A DNA stretch of 64,000 nucleotides, taken from the NCBI RefSeq assembly GCF_021390935.1, contig NZ_JAJPUI010000003.1, positions 372,001 to 436,000 of the forward strand. Reading direction: 5' to 3'. The position numbers and the translations under genes are program-made. The notes below the pieces were generated by a model. That model was not told the DNA's origin, made no database searches, and saw only the letters and a list, made by a program, of their open reading frames with translations. Source of the stretch: Streptomyces sp. CC228A. Lineage in GTDB: Bacteria > Actinomycetota > Actinomycetes > Streptomycetales > Streptomycetaceae. Below, piece after piece: positions 40,348-50,175 of this stretch (its first letter is position 1; each line of letters begins with the position of its first letter).

Positions 40348-40740
40348 GGCATGGCTCCGGGGTCGGGTGGGCCGGTCGGGGGGACCTGCCGACCGTAGCC
40401 CAGGAGCGGACGGGTGATCACCGTCAGCCGCCGACAAAGCACCCAACGTCGCGTTCATGGACTTCTCACAAAGATCCCCGGCTACACCCGATCGGACGTG
40501 ATGCTTGTCACGGGGGGCGGACGTTCGAACAGCCCGTTTTGCACCCTGGAGGCTCCACGGAAGAGACTGTGGACTCCCACCAAAGTCACCCGACAAGCGG
40601 ATGTGGCCATTCCGTGCCCACCTCTTCACCTTGTGTCAGCGGTGTGTCCGTATAGCGGAAACCGGTTCCCTGTGAGCGGTACACGCACCCAGACTCATGG
40701 GCGACTTTGCCCCTTACCCGGACAGGAACAGGGCCCACCC
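40348..40740. other. Divergent intergenic region between bioY and the permease
   Basis: 393 bp, noticeably lower in GC than the surroundings. It should contain the bioY and permease promoters. A TATAGC near 40653-40658 is a possible -10 for the permease. I found no biotin-regulator palindrome by eye. Confidence 0.35.
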
Positions 40741-42168
40741 ATGCCCCCTACTTCCGCGCCCGCGTCCGCCGAGCCGGCCGCCGTCGAGAACGCCTCGACC
40801 GCGACCGCCGACGCGCCGCTCTCGCACGGACTCAAGCAACGCCACCTGTCGATGATCGCCCTCGGCGGTGTGATCGGCGCCGGCCTCTTCGTCGGCTCGG
40901 GCGCCGCCATCGCGGCCGCCGGGCCGTCGATCGTCGTCGCGTATGCGATCTCCGGCCTGCTCGTGATGCTCGTGATGCGCATGCTGGGCGAGATGTCCGC
41001 GGCCAACCCGGCGTCCGGCTCCTTCTCGGTGCACGCCGAGCGGGCGATCGGCCCGTGGGCCGGGTTCACGGCGGGCTGGGCCTTCTGGTTCCTGCTCTGC
41101 GTGGCGGTCGGCCTGGAGGCCATCGGCGCCGCGGGCATCGTGCACGGCTGGCTGCCCGGCGTGCCGGAGTGGGCGCTGGTGGCGCTGTTCATGCTGATGT
41201 TCTGCGTGACCAACCTGGCCGCCGTGAAGAACTTCGGCGAGTTCGAGTTCTGGTTCGCCGCGCTGAAGATCGCCGCCATCGTGCTGTTCCTGGTGATCGG
41301 CGTGCTGGCGATCCTGGGCCTGCTGCCCGGCGTCGACTCCCCCGGCACCTCCCACCTCACGGACCACGGCGGCTGGCTGCCCAACGGCACCGAGGGCCTG
41401 ATCGTGGGCCTGCTCGCGTCGGTCTTCGCGTACGGCGGTCTGGAGACCGTCACCATCGCGGCCGCCGAGTCCGAGCACCCGGTGCAGGGCGTCGCCAAGG
41501 CGGTCCGTACGGCGATGTGGCGGATCGCGATCTTCTACATCGGTTCCATGGCCGTCATCGTCACCCTCATCCCGTGGAACAGCGAGTCGCTGGCGAAGGG
41601 CTCCTACGTCGCCGCGCTGGAGCACCTGGGGCTGCCCGCCGCCGGCGAGGTGATGAACGCCGTCGTGCTGATCGCGCTGCTGTCCGCGATGAACGCCAAC
41701 ATCTACGGCGCCTCCCGCATGGCCTGCTCGCTGGTCGCGCGCGGCCAGGGCCCGAAGGCGCTGGGGCGGGTCTCCGGCGGCGTGCCGCGCATCGCGGTGC
41801 TGACGTCGTCGGTGTTCGGCTTCTCCTGCGTGCTGCTGAGCTACTGGCGGCCGGACGACGTGTTCATGTGGCTGCTGCGCACCATCGGCGCGATCATCCT
41901 GGTCGTCTGGTTCTTCATCGCCGTGTCGCAGCTGATCCTGCGCCGCCGCCTGGAGCGGGAGGCCCCGGAGAAGCTGGCCGTGCGCATGTGGGCGTACCCG
42001 TACCTCACGTACGCCGCGCTGGTCGGCATCGCGGTGGTGTTCGTGCTGATGGCCCGCAACCCGGACACGCGGCTGGAGCTGTACTACACCGGCGGCCTGG
42101 TGCTGCTGCTCTCCGCGGGGGGCTACGCCCACCAGCGGTCCCGAGCGAAGGCCGCCGCGGCGGACTGA
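40741..42168 (+). CDS. Amino acid permease, APC superfamily (GabP/AnsP type)
   Basis: 475 residues, 12 TM helices. Starts after a short Ala-rich tail with [24 protein letters not shown], the APC substrate-binding signature, then [24 protein letters not shown] and [21 protein letters not shown], and the family's RRTIGAI-like [20 protein letters not shown]. Resembles gamma-aminobutyrate/asparagine/proline permeases; exact substrate unknown. ATG at 40741 follows AGGGCCCACCC. Confidence 0.9.
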   Translation: MPPTSAPASAEPAAVENASTATADAPLSHGLKQRHLSMIALGGVIGAGLFVGSGAAIAAAGPSIVVAYAISGLLVMLVMRMLGEMSAANPASGSFSVHAERAIGPWAGFTAGWAFWFLLCVAVGLEAIGAAGIVHGWLPGVPEWALVALFMLMFCVTNLAAVKNFGEFEFWFAALKIAAIVLFLVIGVLAILGLLPGVDSPGTSHLTDHGGWLPNGTEGLIVGLLASVFAYGGLETVTIAAAESEHPVQGVAKAVRTAMWRIAIFYIGSMAVIVTLIPWNSESLAKGSYVAALEHLGLPAAGEVMNAVVLIALLSAMNANIYGASRMACSLVARGQGPKALGRVSGGVPRIAVLTSSVFGFSCVLLSYWRPDDVFMWLLRTIGAIILVVWFFIAVSQLILRRRLEREAPEKLAVRMWAYPYLTYAALVGIAVVFVLMARNPDTRLELYYTGGLVLLLSAGGYAHQRSRAKAAAAD

Positions 42169-42189
42169 CGCGGCTCACCCCACCACGGC

Positions 42190-42220
42190 AGGGCCCGGGC
42201 GCAGGACGCGCCCGGGCCCT
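42190..42220 (+). terminator. Terminator of the permease gene
   Basis: 13-bp perfect stem AGGGCCCGGGCGC and complement, loop AGGAC, followed by CCT, 21 nt past the stop. Confidence 0.85.
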
Positions 42221-42271
42221 CCTGGTTGCCCCGCGTCCGCCCGCTGCTGTTAGCCTGCACGAGTCCTGCAC

Positions 42272-42288
42272 TTGCACATTGGTTGCAA
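42272..42288. promoter_or_regulatory. Putative Nur (nickel-responsive) operator of sodF
   Basis: TTGCAC-ATTGG-TTGCAA matches 11 of 12 positions of the Nur box TTGCAA-N5-TTGCAA known from S. coelicolor sodF and nik promoters. It ends 32 nt upstream of the sodF start, where bound Nur would block transcription. Nickel-loaded Nur represses sodF when the Ni enzyme SodN can be used. Confidence 0.8.
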
Positions 42289-42320
42289 TAACAAGCTCGG
42301 AGCGGTCGGAGGCCCAGGCC

Positions 42321-42956
42321 ATGGCGATGTACACCCTTCCGGAACTCCCCTACGACTACGCGGCGCTGGAGCCCGTGATCAGCCCGGAGATCATCGAGCT
42401 GCACCACGACAAGCACCACGCCGCCTACGTCAAGGGCGCGAACGACACGCTGGAGCAGTTGGAGGAGGCGCGGGACAAGGACCAGTGGGGCGCGATCAAC
42501 GGCCTGCAGAAGAACCTGGCCTTCCACCTCTCCGGCCACATCCTGCACTCCATCTACTGGCACAACATGACCGGTGACGGCGGCGGCGAGCCCCTGGAGA
42601 AGGACGGCGTGGGCGAGCTCGCCGACGCCATCGCCGAGTCCTTCGGCTCCTTCGCCCGCTTCAAGGCGCAGCTGTCCAAGGCCTCGGCGACCACCCAGGG
42701 CTCCGGCTGGGGCGTCCTGGCGTACGAGCCGGTCAGCGGCCGCCTCATCGTCGAGCAGGTCTACGACCACCAGGGCAACGTCGGCCAGGGCTCGGTGCCG
42801 ATCCTGGTCTTCGACGCCTGGGAGCACGCCTTCTACCTGCAGTACAGGAACCAGAAGGTGGACTTCATCGAGGCGATGTGGCGGGTCGTCAACTGGCAGG
42901 ACGTGGCGAAGCGGTACGCCGACGCGAAGAACCGCACGCCGCTGATCGCCCCCTGA
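42321..42956 (+). CDS. sodF: Iron (Fe/Mn-family) superoxide dismutase
   Basis: 211 residues from [18 protein letters not shown] (ATG 42321, GGAGG about 9 nt upstream). Metal ligands: His28 in [12 protein letters not shown], His76 in GHILHSIYW, Asp and His in [12 protein letters not shown]. Cytosolic enzyme that dismutates superoxide. Monocistronic: a hairpin follows and the next gene is convergent. Confidence 0.96.
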   Translation: MAMYTLPELPYDYAALEPVISPEIIELHHDKHHAAYVKGANDTLEQLEEARDKDQWGAINGLQKNLAFHLSGHILHSIYWHNMTGDGGGEPLEKDGVGELADAIAESFGSFARFKAQLSKASATTQGSGWGVLAYEPVSGRLIVEQVYDHQGNVGQGSVPILVFDAWEHAFYLQYRNQKVDFIEAMWRVVNWQDVAKRYADAKNRTPLIAP

Positions 42957-43024
42957 CGGCCGGTCGCACCATGACGTCCTGCTCGTGATCGTCTTCTCAC
43001 CCTTCACGCGGCAGGCGGAGAAAA

Positions 43025-43067
43025 AGGGGCAGCCCCCGCGAGGTCAGGACTCGCGGGGGCTGCCCCC
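43025..43067. terminator. Bidirectional terminator between sodF and the DsbA-like gene
   Basis: 18-bp perfect stem AGGGGCAGCCCCCGCGAG and complement, 7-nt loop. Read on the minus strand it is followed by TTTTT, a textbook intrinsic terminator 18 nt past the DsbA-like gene's stop. Confidence 0.9.
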
Positions 43068-43084
43068 TGCCGGTGCGGCGGCCG

Positions 43085-43717
43085 TCAGTCGAAGATCGGC
43101 GGGGTGGTGCGGGTGCGCTTGATCTCGAAGAAGCCGGGCGTCGACGCCACCAGCAGCGTGCCGTCCCACAGGCGGCCCGCCGCCTCGCCCTTCGGCGCCG
43201 GGGTCACCACCGGGCCGAAGAAGGCGACTTCCTCGCCCTCCGGGCCCGGCACGGCGATGACGGGCGTGCCGACGTCCTCGCCGACCTTGCTGATGCCTTC
43301 CTTGTGGGAGGCCCGCAGCTCGGCGTCGTAGGTGTCCTTCTCGGCGTACTCGGCGAGCGAGGCGGGCAGCCCGGCGTCCTCCAGGGAGGCGGCGATCGCC
43401 TCCCGCGTGACGCCCTCGCCCCGGTTGTGGAAGCGGGTGCCCATCGCCGTGTAGAGCCGGCCGAGGACCTCCGGGCCGTGCAGCTGCTCGGCGGCGACGG
43501 CCACCCGGACGGGGCCCCAGGCGGTGCGCAGCAGCTCCACGTACTCCGCGGGCAGCTCGTCGTGCCGGTCCTCGTTGAGGACGGCGAGGCTCATCACGTG
43601 CCAGCGCACGTCGACGGGCCGGACGCTGCCCACCTCCAGCATCCAGCGCGACGTCATCCAAGCCCACGGGCACAGCGGGTCGAACCAGAAGTCGGCGGTG
43701 GTCCTGCTCTCGGACAT
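43085..43717 (-). CDS. DsbA-family mycothiol-linked nitroreductase-like protein (Rv2466c family)
   Basis: 210 residues from MSESRTTADFWFDPLCPWAWMTSRW (ATG 43717, AGGAG 5 nt upstream). Thioredoxin fold with a DsbA helical insert; cis-Pro in VGTPVIAV. The active site reads Cys-Pro-Trp-Ala, while M. tuberculosis Rv2466c has Cys-Pro-Trp-Cys. The second Cys is therefore missing and the enzyme should use a monothiol mechanism with mycothiol (inference). The family belongs to thiol-stress regulons, and a SigR-like promoter is visible upstream. Confidence 0.88.
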   Translation of the reverse strand: MSESRTTADFWFDPLCPWAWMTSRWMLEVGSVRPVDVRWHVMSLAVLNEDRHDELPAEYVELLRTAWGPVRVAVAAEQLHGPEVLGRLYTAMGTRFHNRGEGVTREAIAASLEDAGLPASLAEYAEKDTYDAELRASHKEGISKVGEDVGTPVIAVPGPEGEEVAFFGPVVTPAPKGEAAGRLWDGTLLVASTPGFFEIKRTRTTPPIFD

Positions 43718-43775
43718 GTCTCTCCTCACGGTCCCCGGGTCACGGGTGGGCGCATCGGGTCGGTTCACCCCCGAC

Positions 43776-43803
43776 AACACCAGGGGGTGACGAGGGCATT
43801 CCC
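43776..43803 (-). promoter_or_regulatory. Putative SigR-type promoter of the DsbA-like gene
   Basis: On the minus strand GGGAAT (43803-43798), 19 nt, then GTTGTC (from 43778), against the SigR consensus GGGAAT-N18-GTT. About 59 nt upstream of the start codon. Fits the family's known thiol-oxidative stress control. The spacing is 1 nt longer than the core consensus. Confidence 0.6.
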
Positions 43804-43872
43804 GGTTCAGCCCGGTCGGCGGTGCGTGGGAGGATCGCGGGCGGTTGTCCACGCGCCACGAAGGAGTCGCCC

Positions 43873-46414
43873 GTGCCCGGTGAGAATCTGTCCCGCGACG
43901 AGGCCCGCGAGCGGGCCGCGCTGCTGTCCGTGGACGGTTACGACGTCGCACTCGACGTGCGGTCGGCCGTCGGGGACGGCGAGGCCGGGCAGCGGACGTT
44001 CCGGTCGGTGACGACGATCCGGTTCCGGTGCGCCGAACCGGGCGCGGACACCTTCGCGGACCTGGTGGCGCCGTCCGTCACGGCGGTCACCCTCAACGGG
44101 CGGGAGCTGGACCCGGCGGCCGTCTTCGACGGGGCGCGGATCGCCCTGGTCGGGCTCGCCGAGGAGAACGTGCTGACGGTGGACGCGCAGTGCGCGTACA
44201 GCCGCACCGGCGAGGGCCTGCACCGGTTCGTGGACCCGGAGGACGGCGAGGTCTACCTCTACACGCAGTACGAGCCGGCCGACGCGCGCCGGGTCTTCGC
44301 GAACTTCGAGCAGCCGGACCTCAAGGCCCCGTTCCGCTTCGAGGTGACGGCCCCCGAGGGCTGGACCGTGTGGAGCAACGGCGCGGAGGAGTCCCGCGGC
44401 GGCGGGGTGTGGCGGTTCGCCGGGACCCGGCCGATCTCCACGTACATCACCTGCGTCGTCGCCGGGCCGTACCACTACGTGACGGACACCTACCGGCGCG
44501 GCGACCTGGAGATCCCGCTGGGCGCGATGTGCCGCAAGGGCCTCGCGAAGCACTTCGACGCGGACGACGTCTTCCTGGTCACCAAGCAGGGCCTGGACTT
44601 CTTCCACGACGCCTTCGACTACCCGTACCCGTTCGGCAAGTACGACCAGGCGTTCGTGCCCGAGTACAACCTCGGCGCCATGGAGAACCCGGGCCTGGTC
44701 ACCTTCCGCGAGGAGTACATCTACCGCGGCAAGGTGACGCGGGCGGCGTACGAGCGGCGGGCCAACGTGGTCCTGCACGAGATGGCCCACATGTGGTTCG
44801 GCGACCTCGTCACCATGAAGTGGTGGGACGACCTGTGGCTGAAGGAGTCCTTCGCGGACTTCATGGGCACCTTCTCGATGGTCGAGGCGACCCGCTTCAC
44901 CAACGGGTGGACCACCTTCGCCAACAACCGCAAGGCGTGGGCGTACCGCGCCGACCAGCTGCCCTCCACGCACCCGGTCACGGCCGACATCCGGGACCTG
45001 GAGGACGCCAAGCTGAACTTCGACGGCATCACCTACGCCAAGGGCGCGTCGGTGCTGAAGCAGCTGGTGGCGTACGCGGGCCGGGAGGCGTTCCTGGAGG
45101 GCGCCCGGCGCTACTTCAAGCGGCACGCGTACGGCAACACGACGCTCGACGACCTGCTGGCCGTGCTGGAGGAGACGTCCGGGCGGGACATGAAGGCGTG
45201 GTCCCGGTCGTGGCTGGAGACCTCCGGGGTGAACGCGCTCACGCCGGTGCCGTCGTACGGCGCGGACGGCCGCCTCGCCGAACTGGCCGTGGAGCAGGAG
45301 GGCGCCGAGCCGCGCCCGCACCGGGCCGCGGTCGGGCTCTACCGGCTGGAGGGCGGCGCCCTCGTCCGGTACGCGCGGGCCGAGGCCGACATCACCGGCG
45401 CGCGGACGGTGGTGGACGGGCTGGCCGGCTCCGAGCGGCCGGCGCTGATCCTGGTGAACGACGAGGACCTCACGTACTGCAAGGTGCGGTTCGACGCGGA
45501 GTCCCTGGCGGTGCTGCGGGAGCACCTGGGCGGGGTCGCGGACCCGCTGGCGCGGGCGCTGTGCTGGTCGGCGCTGTGGAACATGACGCGCGACGCGCTG
45601 CTGCCGGCGCGGGACTTCGTGGCGCTCGTGCTGCGGTTCGCGGGACGCGAGTCGGACATCGGGGTGCTGCAGATGCTGCACGCCTGGGCGCGCACCGCGC
45701 TGACGCACTACGCGGCTCCGGGGTGGCGCGTGGAGGGCGCCGCCGCGCTGGCCGAGGGCGCGCTGCGGGAGCTGCGGCAGGCGGAGCCCGGCAGCGAGCA
45801 CCAGCTGACCTGGGCGCGGTTCTTCGCGGCGGTGGCGTCGTCGGACGAGCACGTCGCCTTCCTCCAGGGCCTGCTGGCGGGTACGGCGGCCGTGGAGGGG
45901 CTGGACGTCGACCAGGAGCTGCGCTGGGCGCTGCTGGAGCCGCTGGCCGCGCACGGGCGCGCCGACGAGACGGTGATCGGCGCGGAGCTGGCGCGGGACG
46001 ACACCGCGTCGGGCAAGCGCCACCAGGTGCGGTGCCTGGCGGCGCGGCCGTCGGCGGCGGTCAAGGCGCAGGCGTGGGCGCAGGTCGTGGAGTCGGACCA
46101 GCTGTCGAACGCGCTGGTGGAGGCCACCATCGCCGGGTTCGCGCAGCCCTCGCAGCGGGAGCTGATCGCGCCGTACGCGTCGAAGTACTTCGACGCGATC
46201 GAGCGGGTGTGGGCCGAGCGGTCCATCCAGATCGGCATGGACGTGGTGCGGGGGCTGTTCCCGGCCCTCCAGGGCGACGAGGCGACGGGCGGCGGCGGAC
46301 GCCTGGCTGGCCGCGCACGCGTCGGCGGCGCCCGCGCTGCGCAGGCTGGTGCTGGAGGCGAGGGACGACCTGGCGCGGGCCCTGCGGGCGCAGGAGTGCG
46401 ACGCCTCGGCCTGA
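43873..46414 (+). CDS. pepN: Aminopeptidase N, M1 family (apparent frameshift near the C-terminus)
   Basis: About 847 residues from a GTG at 43873 with AAGGAG 6 nt upstream. M1 metalloprotease: exopeptidase motif GAMEN (about 268), zinc motif HEMAHMWFGD (His302, Glu303, His306) with a third ligand in LWLKESF, catalytic Tyr region TYAKGASVLKQLV. Helical ERAP1-like C-terminal domain. After RGLFPALQGDEA the frame changes by one base at about 46285-46300 (a GGC run), and the new frame gives DAWLAAHASAAPALRRLVLEARDDL. That matches the end of the second pepN here and stops at 46412-46414, right before a terminator. Hence an extra base, probably an assembly error. Confidence 0.92.
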
Positions 46415-46419
46415 CCGCC

Positions 46420-46455
46420 CCGCGGGCGGCGCTCCCTGCGGGGCGCCGCCCGCGG
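46420..46455 (+). terminator. Terminator of the first pepN
   Basis: 13-bp stem CCGCGGGCGGCGC and complement, 10-nt loop, 5 nt past the TGA at 46412-46414. Its position supports that TGA as the true gene end. Confidence 0.75.
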
Positions 46456-46502
46456 CTGTGCGCGGGGCCCGGCGCGGGGCGGCCGGGTCCGGGGGCGTCC
46501 AC

Positions 46503-46602
46503 CGGCAGCGCGCGGGGCGGGGCTGGGCCGTCGGCAGCGCGCGGGGTGGCGCTGGGCCGTCGGCAGGGCGCGGGGCGGCGCTGTGCCCGTCGGCAGGGCG
46601 CC
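46503..46602. repeat. 29-30 bp tandem repeat, about 3.4 copies
   Basis: Units at 46503-46531, 46532-46560, 46561-46590 and a partial at 46591-46602, all starting CGGCAG(C/G)GCGCGGGG. They lie in the 46415-46768 spacer, otherwise without a supported gene apart from the possible upstream start of the AbiEi-like gene at 46710. Confidence 0.8.
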
Positions 46603-46768
46603 CTACATCGGCAATCGAACGCCCGTACTTTAGGGCGGGCTTGTCCCGGATTGTCGACGGGCGTGTAACAGCGGTTAGCGGGCCCGTCGGCGGCGGGCAC
46701 TTCCGCAGCATGAAGAACACCCCGCTCTCCCCCGCCCCCTGTCCCACCTGTCCGGCGCCCCGGCCCGC

Positions 46769-47718
46769 GTGCTGTCCGCCGCGCAGCTGCGGGCCCAGGG
46801 GGTGCCCCCGGCCGAGGTCAGCGCGCGCAGCCGCGGCGGCGGCCCGTGGCAGCAGCTGCTGCCCGGCGTGTACCTGCTGCACCCGGGGCCGCCCACCAGC
46901 GACGAGCGGCTGCGGGCCGCGCTGCTGTACACCGGCCGGCGCCCGCGCCCGCGGACGGCCCCGGGTACGGCGACTCGATGGTCACCGGTCTCGCGGCGCT
47001 CGCGCTGTACCGGTTCTCGTCCGCCCCGCCGCTGCTCGCCCTGGAGCGGATCGACGTGCTGGTGCCGCGCACCCGGCGGCTGCGGTCGACCGGGTTCGTC
47101 CGGATCGTCCGGGCGACGGGCCACGAGCTGCCGGTGCCGCAGGAGGTCACCGGGCTGCCGGTCGCGCCGGTGGCGCGGGCGCTGGCGGACGCGGTGGCGC
47201 AGATCACCGACGCCCACGCCGTGCGCCGGCTGCTCACCGAGGCGGTGCGCGACGGCCACTGCGAACCGGCCGCGGTGGTGCGGGAACTGAACCGGGCGCG
47301 GCTGCTGTCCCGGCCGCACGTGGTGGACGCGGTGGACGCGCTGCTGGCCGAGGGTCGGGCACGGGCGGAGGACCGGCTGTACGCGATGGTGCGGGACCAC
47401 CGGCTGCCGGACCCGCTGTGGAACGTGGACCTGCGGCTGCCGGGCGGCCCGCACCTGGGCGGGGTGGACGCCTACTGGCCCGACCACGCGGTGGCGGTGG
47501 AGCTGGACACGCGGGCGCCGCGGCAGGACGACGACGCGGTGTGGGCGGAGTCCACGCGCAAGCGGGAGTACCTGGAGCGGCTCGGCATCACGGTCGTGCA
47601 CCTCACGCCGAGGAAGCTGCGGGACTCCGCGGAGCAGCAGGCCGTCGTGGTGCGCACGGCCCTGATGGCGGCGGACGACCGCGCCCCGGCCGCGTACGTC
47701 GTCGTCCTGCCGCGGTGA
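46769..47718 (+). CDS. AbiEi-like wHTH / DUF559-type nuclease-fold protein (apparent frameshift)
   Basis: The N-terminus VLSAAQLRAQGVPPAEVSARSRGGGPWQQLLPGVYLL is the winged-helix opening of AbiEi-type antitoxin and transcription-factor proteins. After LLYTGRRP the homologous reading continues one base out of phase as APADGPGYGDSMVTGLAALALY to the stop at 47718, with the break near 46933-46950 in CGCCCGCGCCCGCG. The C-terminus (DAYWPDHAVAVELD, KREYLERLGITVVHLTP) resembles DUF559/Vsr-like PD-(D/E)XK folds, catalysis unproven. No toxin gene of the AbiEii type adjoins. The GTG at 46769 lacks a ribosome binding site; an ATG at 46710 would give MKNTPLSPAPLSHLSGAPAR with one more indel at about 46740. 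Confidence 0.7.
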
Positions 47719-48198
47719 GCCGGGACGGCGGGCGCCCTGGTGCTCCGGGGCCGGCCCGTGGGCTCCGGGGCGCGGAACGCGGGGACGGCCGGCGCGCGGG
47801 CGCGGTGACCGGGAGCGGGCGCAGCGCCGCCGGGCGGCCTTCGGGCGGCGGCGGGAGGGCCGCGGCGCCCCGCCGCGGAGGGACCGCTGCCGCGGCGGCC
47901 CCGGGCAGACGCCGCGCCGCCCTGCCGGGACCGGGCCGCGACCGCCCGGCCGGGGCGTTCCGGGACGGTGGCGGCCGCCCGGGAGCGGAGGCGGGGGCGG
48001 CCGTACGGGCGCGGCGGCACGAGGCGGTCGCACGGGTACGGCCCGCGGATGGGGCCGCGGGGACGCGGCCCGCGGGTGGGGGCGCTCAGGCGCGGAGGCG
48101 GGACGCGGGTGGGGGCGCGAGGACGCGGAGGCGGGACGCGGCCCGCGGGTGGGGGCGGGCCGCGTCCTGGACGTGAGCATGCCGTCCCGCCCGTGCGG
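47719..48198. other. Low-complexity GC-rich spacer
   Basis: 480 bp with no supported gene. The right half (about 47990-48170) consists of short degenerate repeats around GGACGCGGAGGCGGGACGCG and GGGTGGGGGCG. No hairpin clearly assigned as terminator of either convergent gene. Confidence 0.5.
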
Positions 48199-49398
48199 CT
48201 AGCCGCAGAACTCCGCTTCCAGCACCTTGTCGAGGCCCACCCAGTCGCCGTTCACGTTGCCCGCCATCGAGTGCCGGCCGTCGCGCGTCGCCATCACCAG
48301 CGACCCCGAGCCGTGGATGCCGCCCGTGTGGCCCCAGACCTTCTCGCCGCAGCTCAGCTCCTGGACGTAGACGCCCAGGCCGTAGGCCCGTATGCCGTCC
48401 TCCCCGACCGGGACCGTGGCCGTCAGCTCCCTCATCTGCTCCCGGGGCAGCAGCCTGCCCGCGAGCAGCGCGCGCAGGAACCTCTGGAGGTCGGAGTTGT
48501 CCGAGACCATCTCCCCGGCCGCGTGGGCCAGCGACGGGTTCAGCTCGGTCACGTCGTGGATCCGCGTGGCGGGGTCGGAGGGGTCGGCGCCGAGGGTGGA
48601 GTAGGCGCGGCCGCTCGGCCGGGGCATGGCGGCCGAGGTGCCGGGGACCGAGGTGGCGCGCAGCCCGAGCGGCCTGAGGATGCGGCGCTCGATCTCCTCT
48701 CCGTACGGCCGGCCGGCGGCCTTCTCGATGACCATGCCGGCCAGCACGTAGTTGGTGTTGGAGTAGTTCCATCCCTGGCCCGGCGCGAAGTCCGGTCCGT
48801 GCCGCATCGCGACCGCGACGAGCTGCTCGGGGGTCCAGGTGTCGTAGCGGTGGCGGAGGAAGTCCGGGCCGAAGACCTTCTGCGCGAAGTCGGGGTCGGA
48901 CGTGAAGCTGTGGACGCCGCTGGTGTGGTTGAGGAGTTGGCGCAGGGTGATCCGGCGGCCGTCGTGGCCGTGGCCCCTGACGACCCCGGGCAGCCATTCC
49001 TCGACGCTGTCGTCCAGGTCGAGGCGTCCTTCGGCCTCCATCTGCAGCAGGACGGTGGCGACGAACGTCTTGGTGACGGAGCCGACGCGGTAGCGGTCGC
49101 GGGCGCCGCGTTCGCGGCCGGTGGTGCGGTCGGCGACGCCCGCGCTGCCGTTCCAGACGCCGTGCCGGTCGCGGACCTGGACCAGTACGCCGGGGGCGCC
49201 GGCCCGCACGGTCTCCTCCAGGGCCTCCCTGGTGGCGTCGTGGCGGCCGTGGGCCGCGGCCTTCCCCGGCGCGGCGGTCGCGGCAGCCGGGGCGGTCGCC
49301 GCGGTCGCGGGGGCGGTGAGGGCGGTCGCGGTGACGGCCGCCGCGACGGCGCCGGCCAGGAGGGCGGCGCGGACGGTCTTCCCCTTGCGTACGGACAT
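48199..49398 (-). CDS. Secreted serine hydrolase, beta-lactamase/D-Ala-D-Ala carboxypeptidase family
   Basis: 399 residues from MSVRKGKTVRAALLAGAVAAAVTA, a Sec signal peptide followed by an Ala-rich linker. Class C-type penicillin-recognising fold: SxxK in GSVTKTFVAT, YxN in NYSNTNYVL, and the third motif HTG in WGHTGGIHG. LRQLLNHTSGV is typical for this family. Could be a DD-carboxypeptidase or esterase; no evidence it gives antibiotic resistance. It ends in a Cys (EAEFCG), possibly paired with the Cys in QELSCGEK. Confidence 0.88.
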   Translation of the reverse strand: MSVRKGKTVRAALLAGAVAAAVTATALTAPATAATAPAAATAAPGKAAAHGRHDATREALEETVRAGAPGVLVQVRDRHGVWNGSAGVADRTTGRERGARDRYRVGSVTKTFVATVLLQMEAEGRLDLDDSVEEWLPGVVRGHGHDGRRITLRQLLNHTSGVHSFTSDPDFAQKVFGPDFLRHRYDTWTPEQLVAVAMRHGPDFAPGQGWNYSNTNYVLAGMVIEKAAGRPYGEEIERRILRPLGLRATSVPGTSAAMPRPSGRAYSTLGADPSDPATRIHDVTELNPSLAHAAGEMVSDNSDLQRFLRALLAGRLLPREQMRELTATVPVGEDGIRAYGLGVYVQELSCGEKVWGHTGGIHGSGSLVMATRDGRHSMAGNVNGDWVGLDKVLEAEFCG

Positions 49399-49492
49399 GG
49401 TGAGGTCGGTCCCCTCGTCGTCGGGCTCGGTTGCGGGAGGGGACCCGGGGGCGGCGCCGGGGGTTGAGCCCCCCTTCGGGGTTGACCCGGTT

Positions 49493-49960
49493 TCAGCCGT
49501 TCCCGGCGGGGTCGGGGAGGCGGCCGGTGGCGGGGCGCTCAGGCCAGAGGCGGAGGGCGGTGTCGACGAGGGGGACGCGGCGCAGCGCGGGGACGGCGGC
49601 GAGCGGGTGCCAGGCGGCGAGGTCCGTGGAGCCGTTCGCCTCGGGGCGCAGGGCGCCGCCGACGACGCGGCCCTCGTAGAGGAGGCGCAGGCTCTGGTGG
49701 TCGACGCGGGTGCCGAGGCGGCCGGGGTGGTCGGGCACATGCAGGGAGTCGACGCCGAGGAGCGCCGTGACCTCCGCGGTGTAGCCGGTCTCCTCCGCCA
49801 CCTCGCGGACCACGGTGTCGACGGGGTCCTCACCGTGCTCCATGCCGCCGCCGGGCAGCACCCACTCCCGGCCCCCGTCGGCGGCCGGGCTGCGGGCGAG
49901 CAGGACGGCGTCGACCCGTATGCAGACCGCGTAGGCGGCCACTCTCAACCTCTGCTTCAT
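49493..49960 (-). CDS. NUDIX hydrolase
   Basis: 155 residues. Nudix box GGGMEHGEDPVDTVVREVAEETGY matches Gx5Ex7REUxEExGU, with the Glu residues that bind Mg. Hydrolyses nucleoside diphosphate-linked substrates; substrate unknown. 94 bp upstream of the serine hydrolase on the same strand. Confidence 0.9.
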   Translation of the reverse strand: MKQRLRVAAYAVCIRVDAVLLARSPAADGGREWVLPGGGMEHGEDPVDTVVREVAEETGYTAEVTALLGVDSLHVPDHPGRLGTRVDHQSLRLLYEGRVVGGALRPEANGSTDLAAWHPLAAVPALRRVPLVDTALRLWPERPATGRLPDPAGNG

Positions 49961-50175
49961 AGAGGGAGGTTAGGAGGGTTTTCCCTCTCCCTCCATCCGT
50001 TTTCTGCGGGTTTCTGCCCCGTGGCGATCGGCGCGCGGTGGCGGGTTTACGTCATGGACACGATCCGTCCGGGTGCGTACTCCCCAAAGGCCGTCAGATG
50101 CGAAAAGCTCAGCGGTCATCCGGTATCGGATTCCGGACTGTTCCTTTCAGCAGCAGGTCACACACAGGGATGCAG

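Noticed and set aside
44028..48176. Plus-strand 1382-codon frame across pepN and the AbiEi-like gene
   Set aside because: Arg/Gly-rich shadow in the wrong frame; no domains.
48199..49398. Antibiotic-resistance beta-lactamase
   Set aside because: The SxxK/YxN/HTG motifs and the LLNHTSG pattern are those of general DD-peptidase/esterase relatives; nothing points to resistance.
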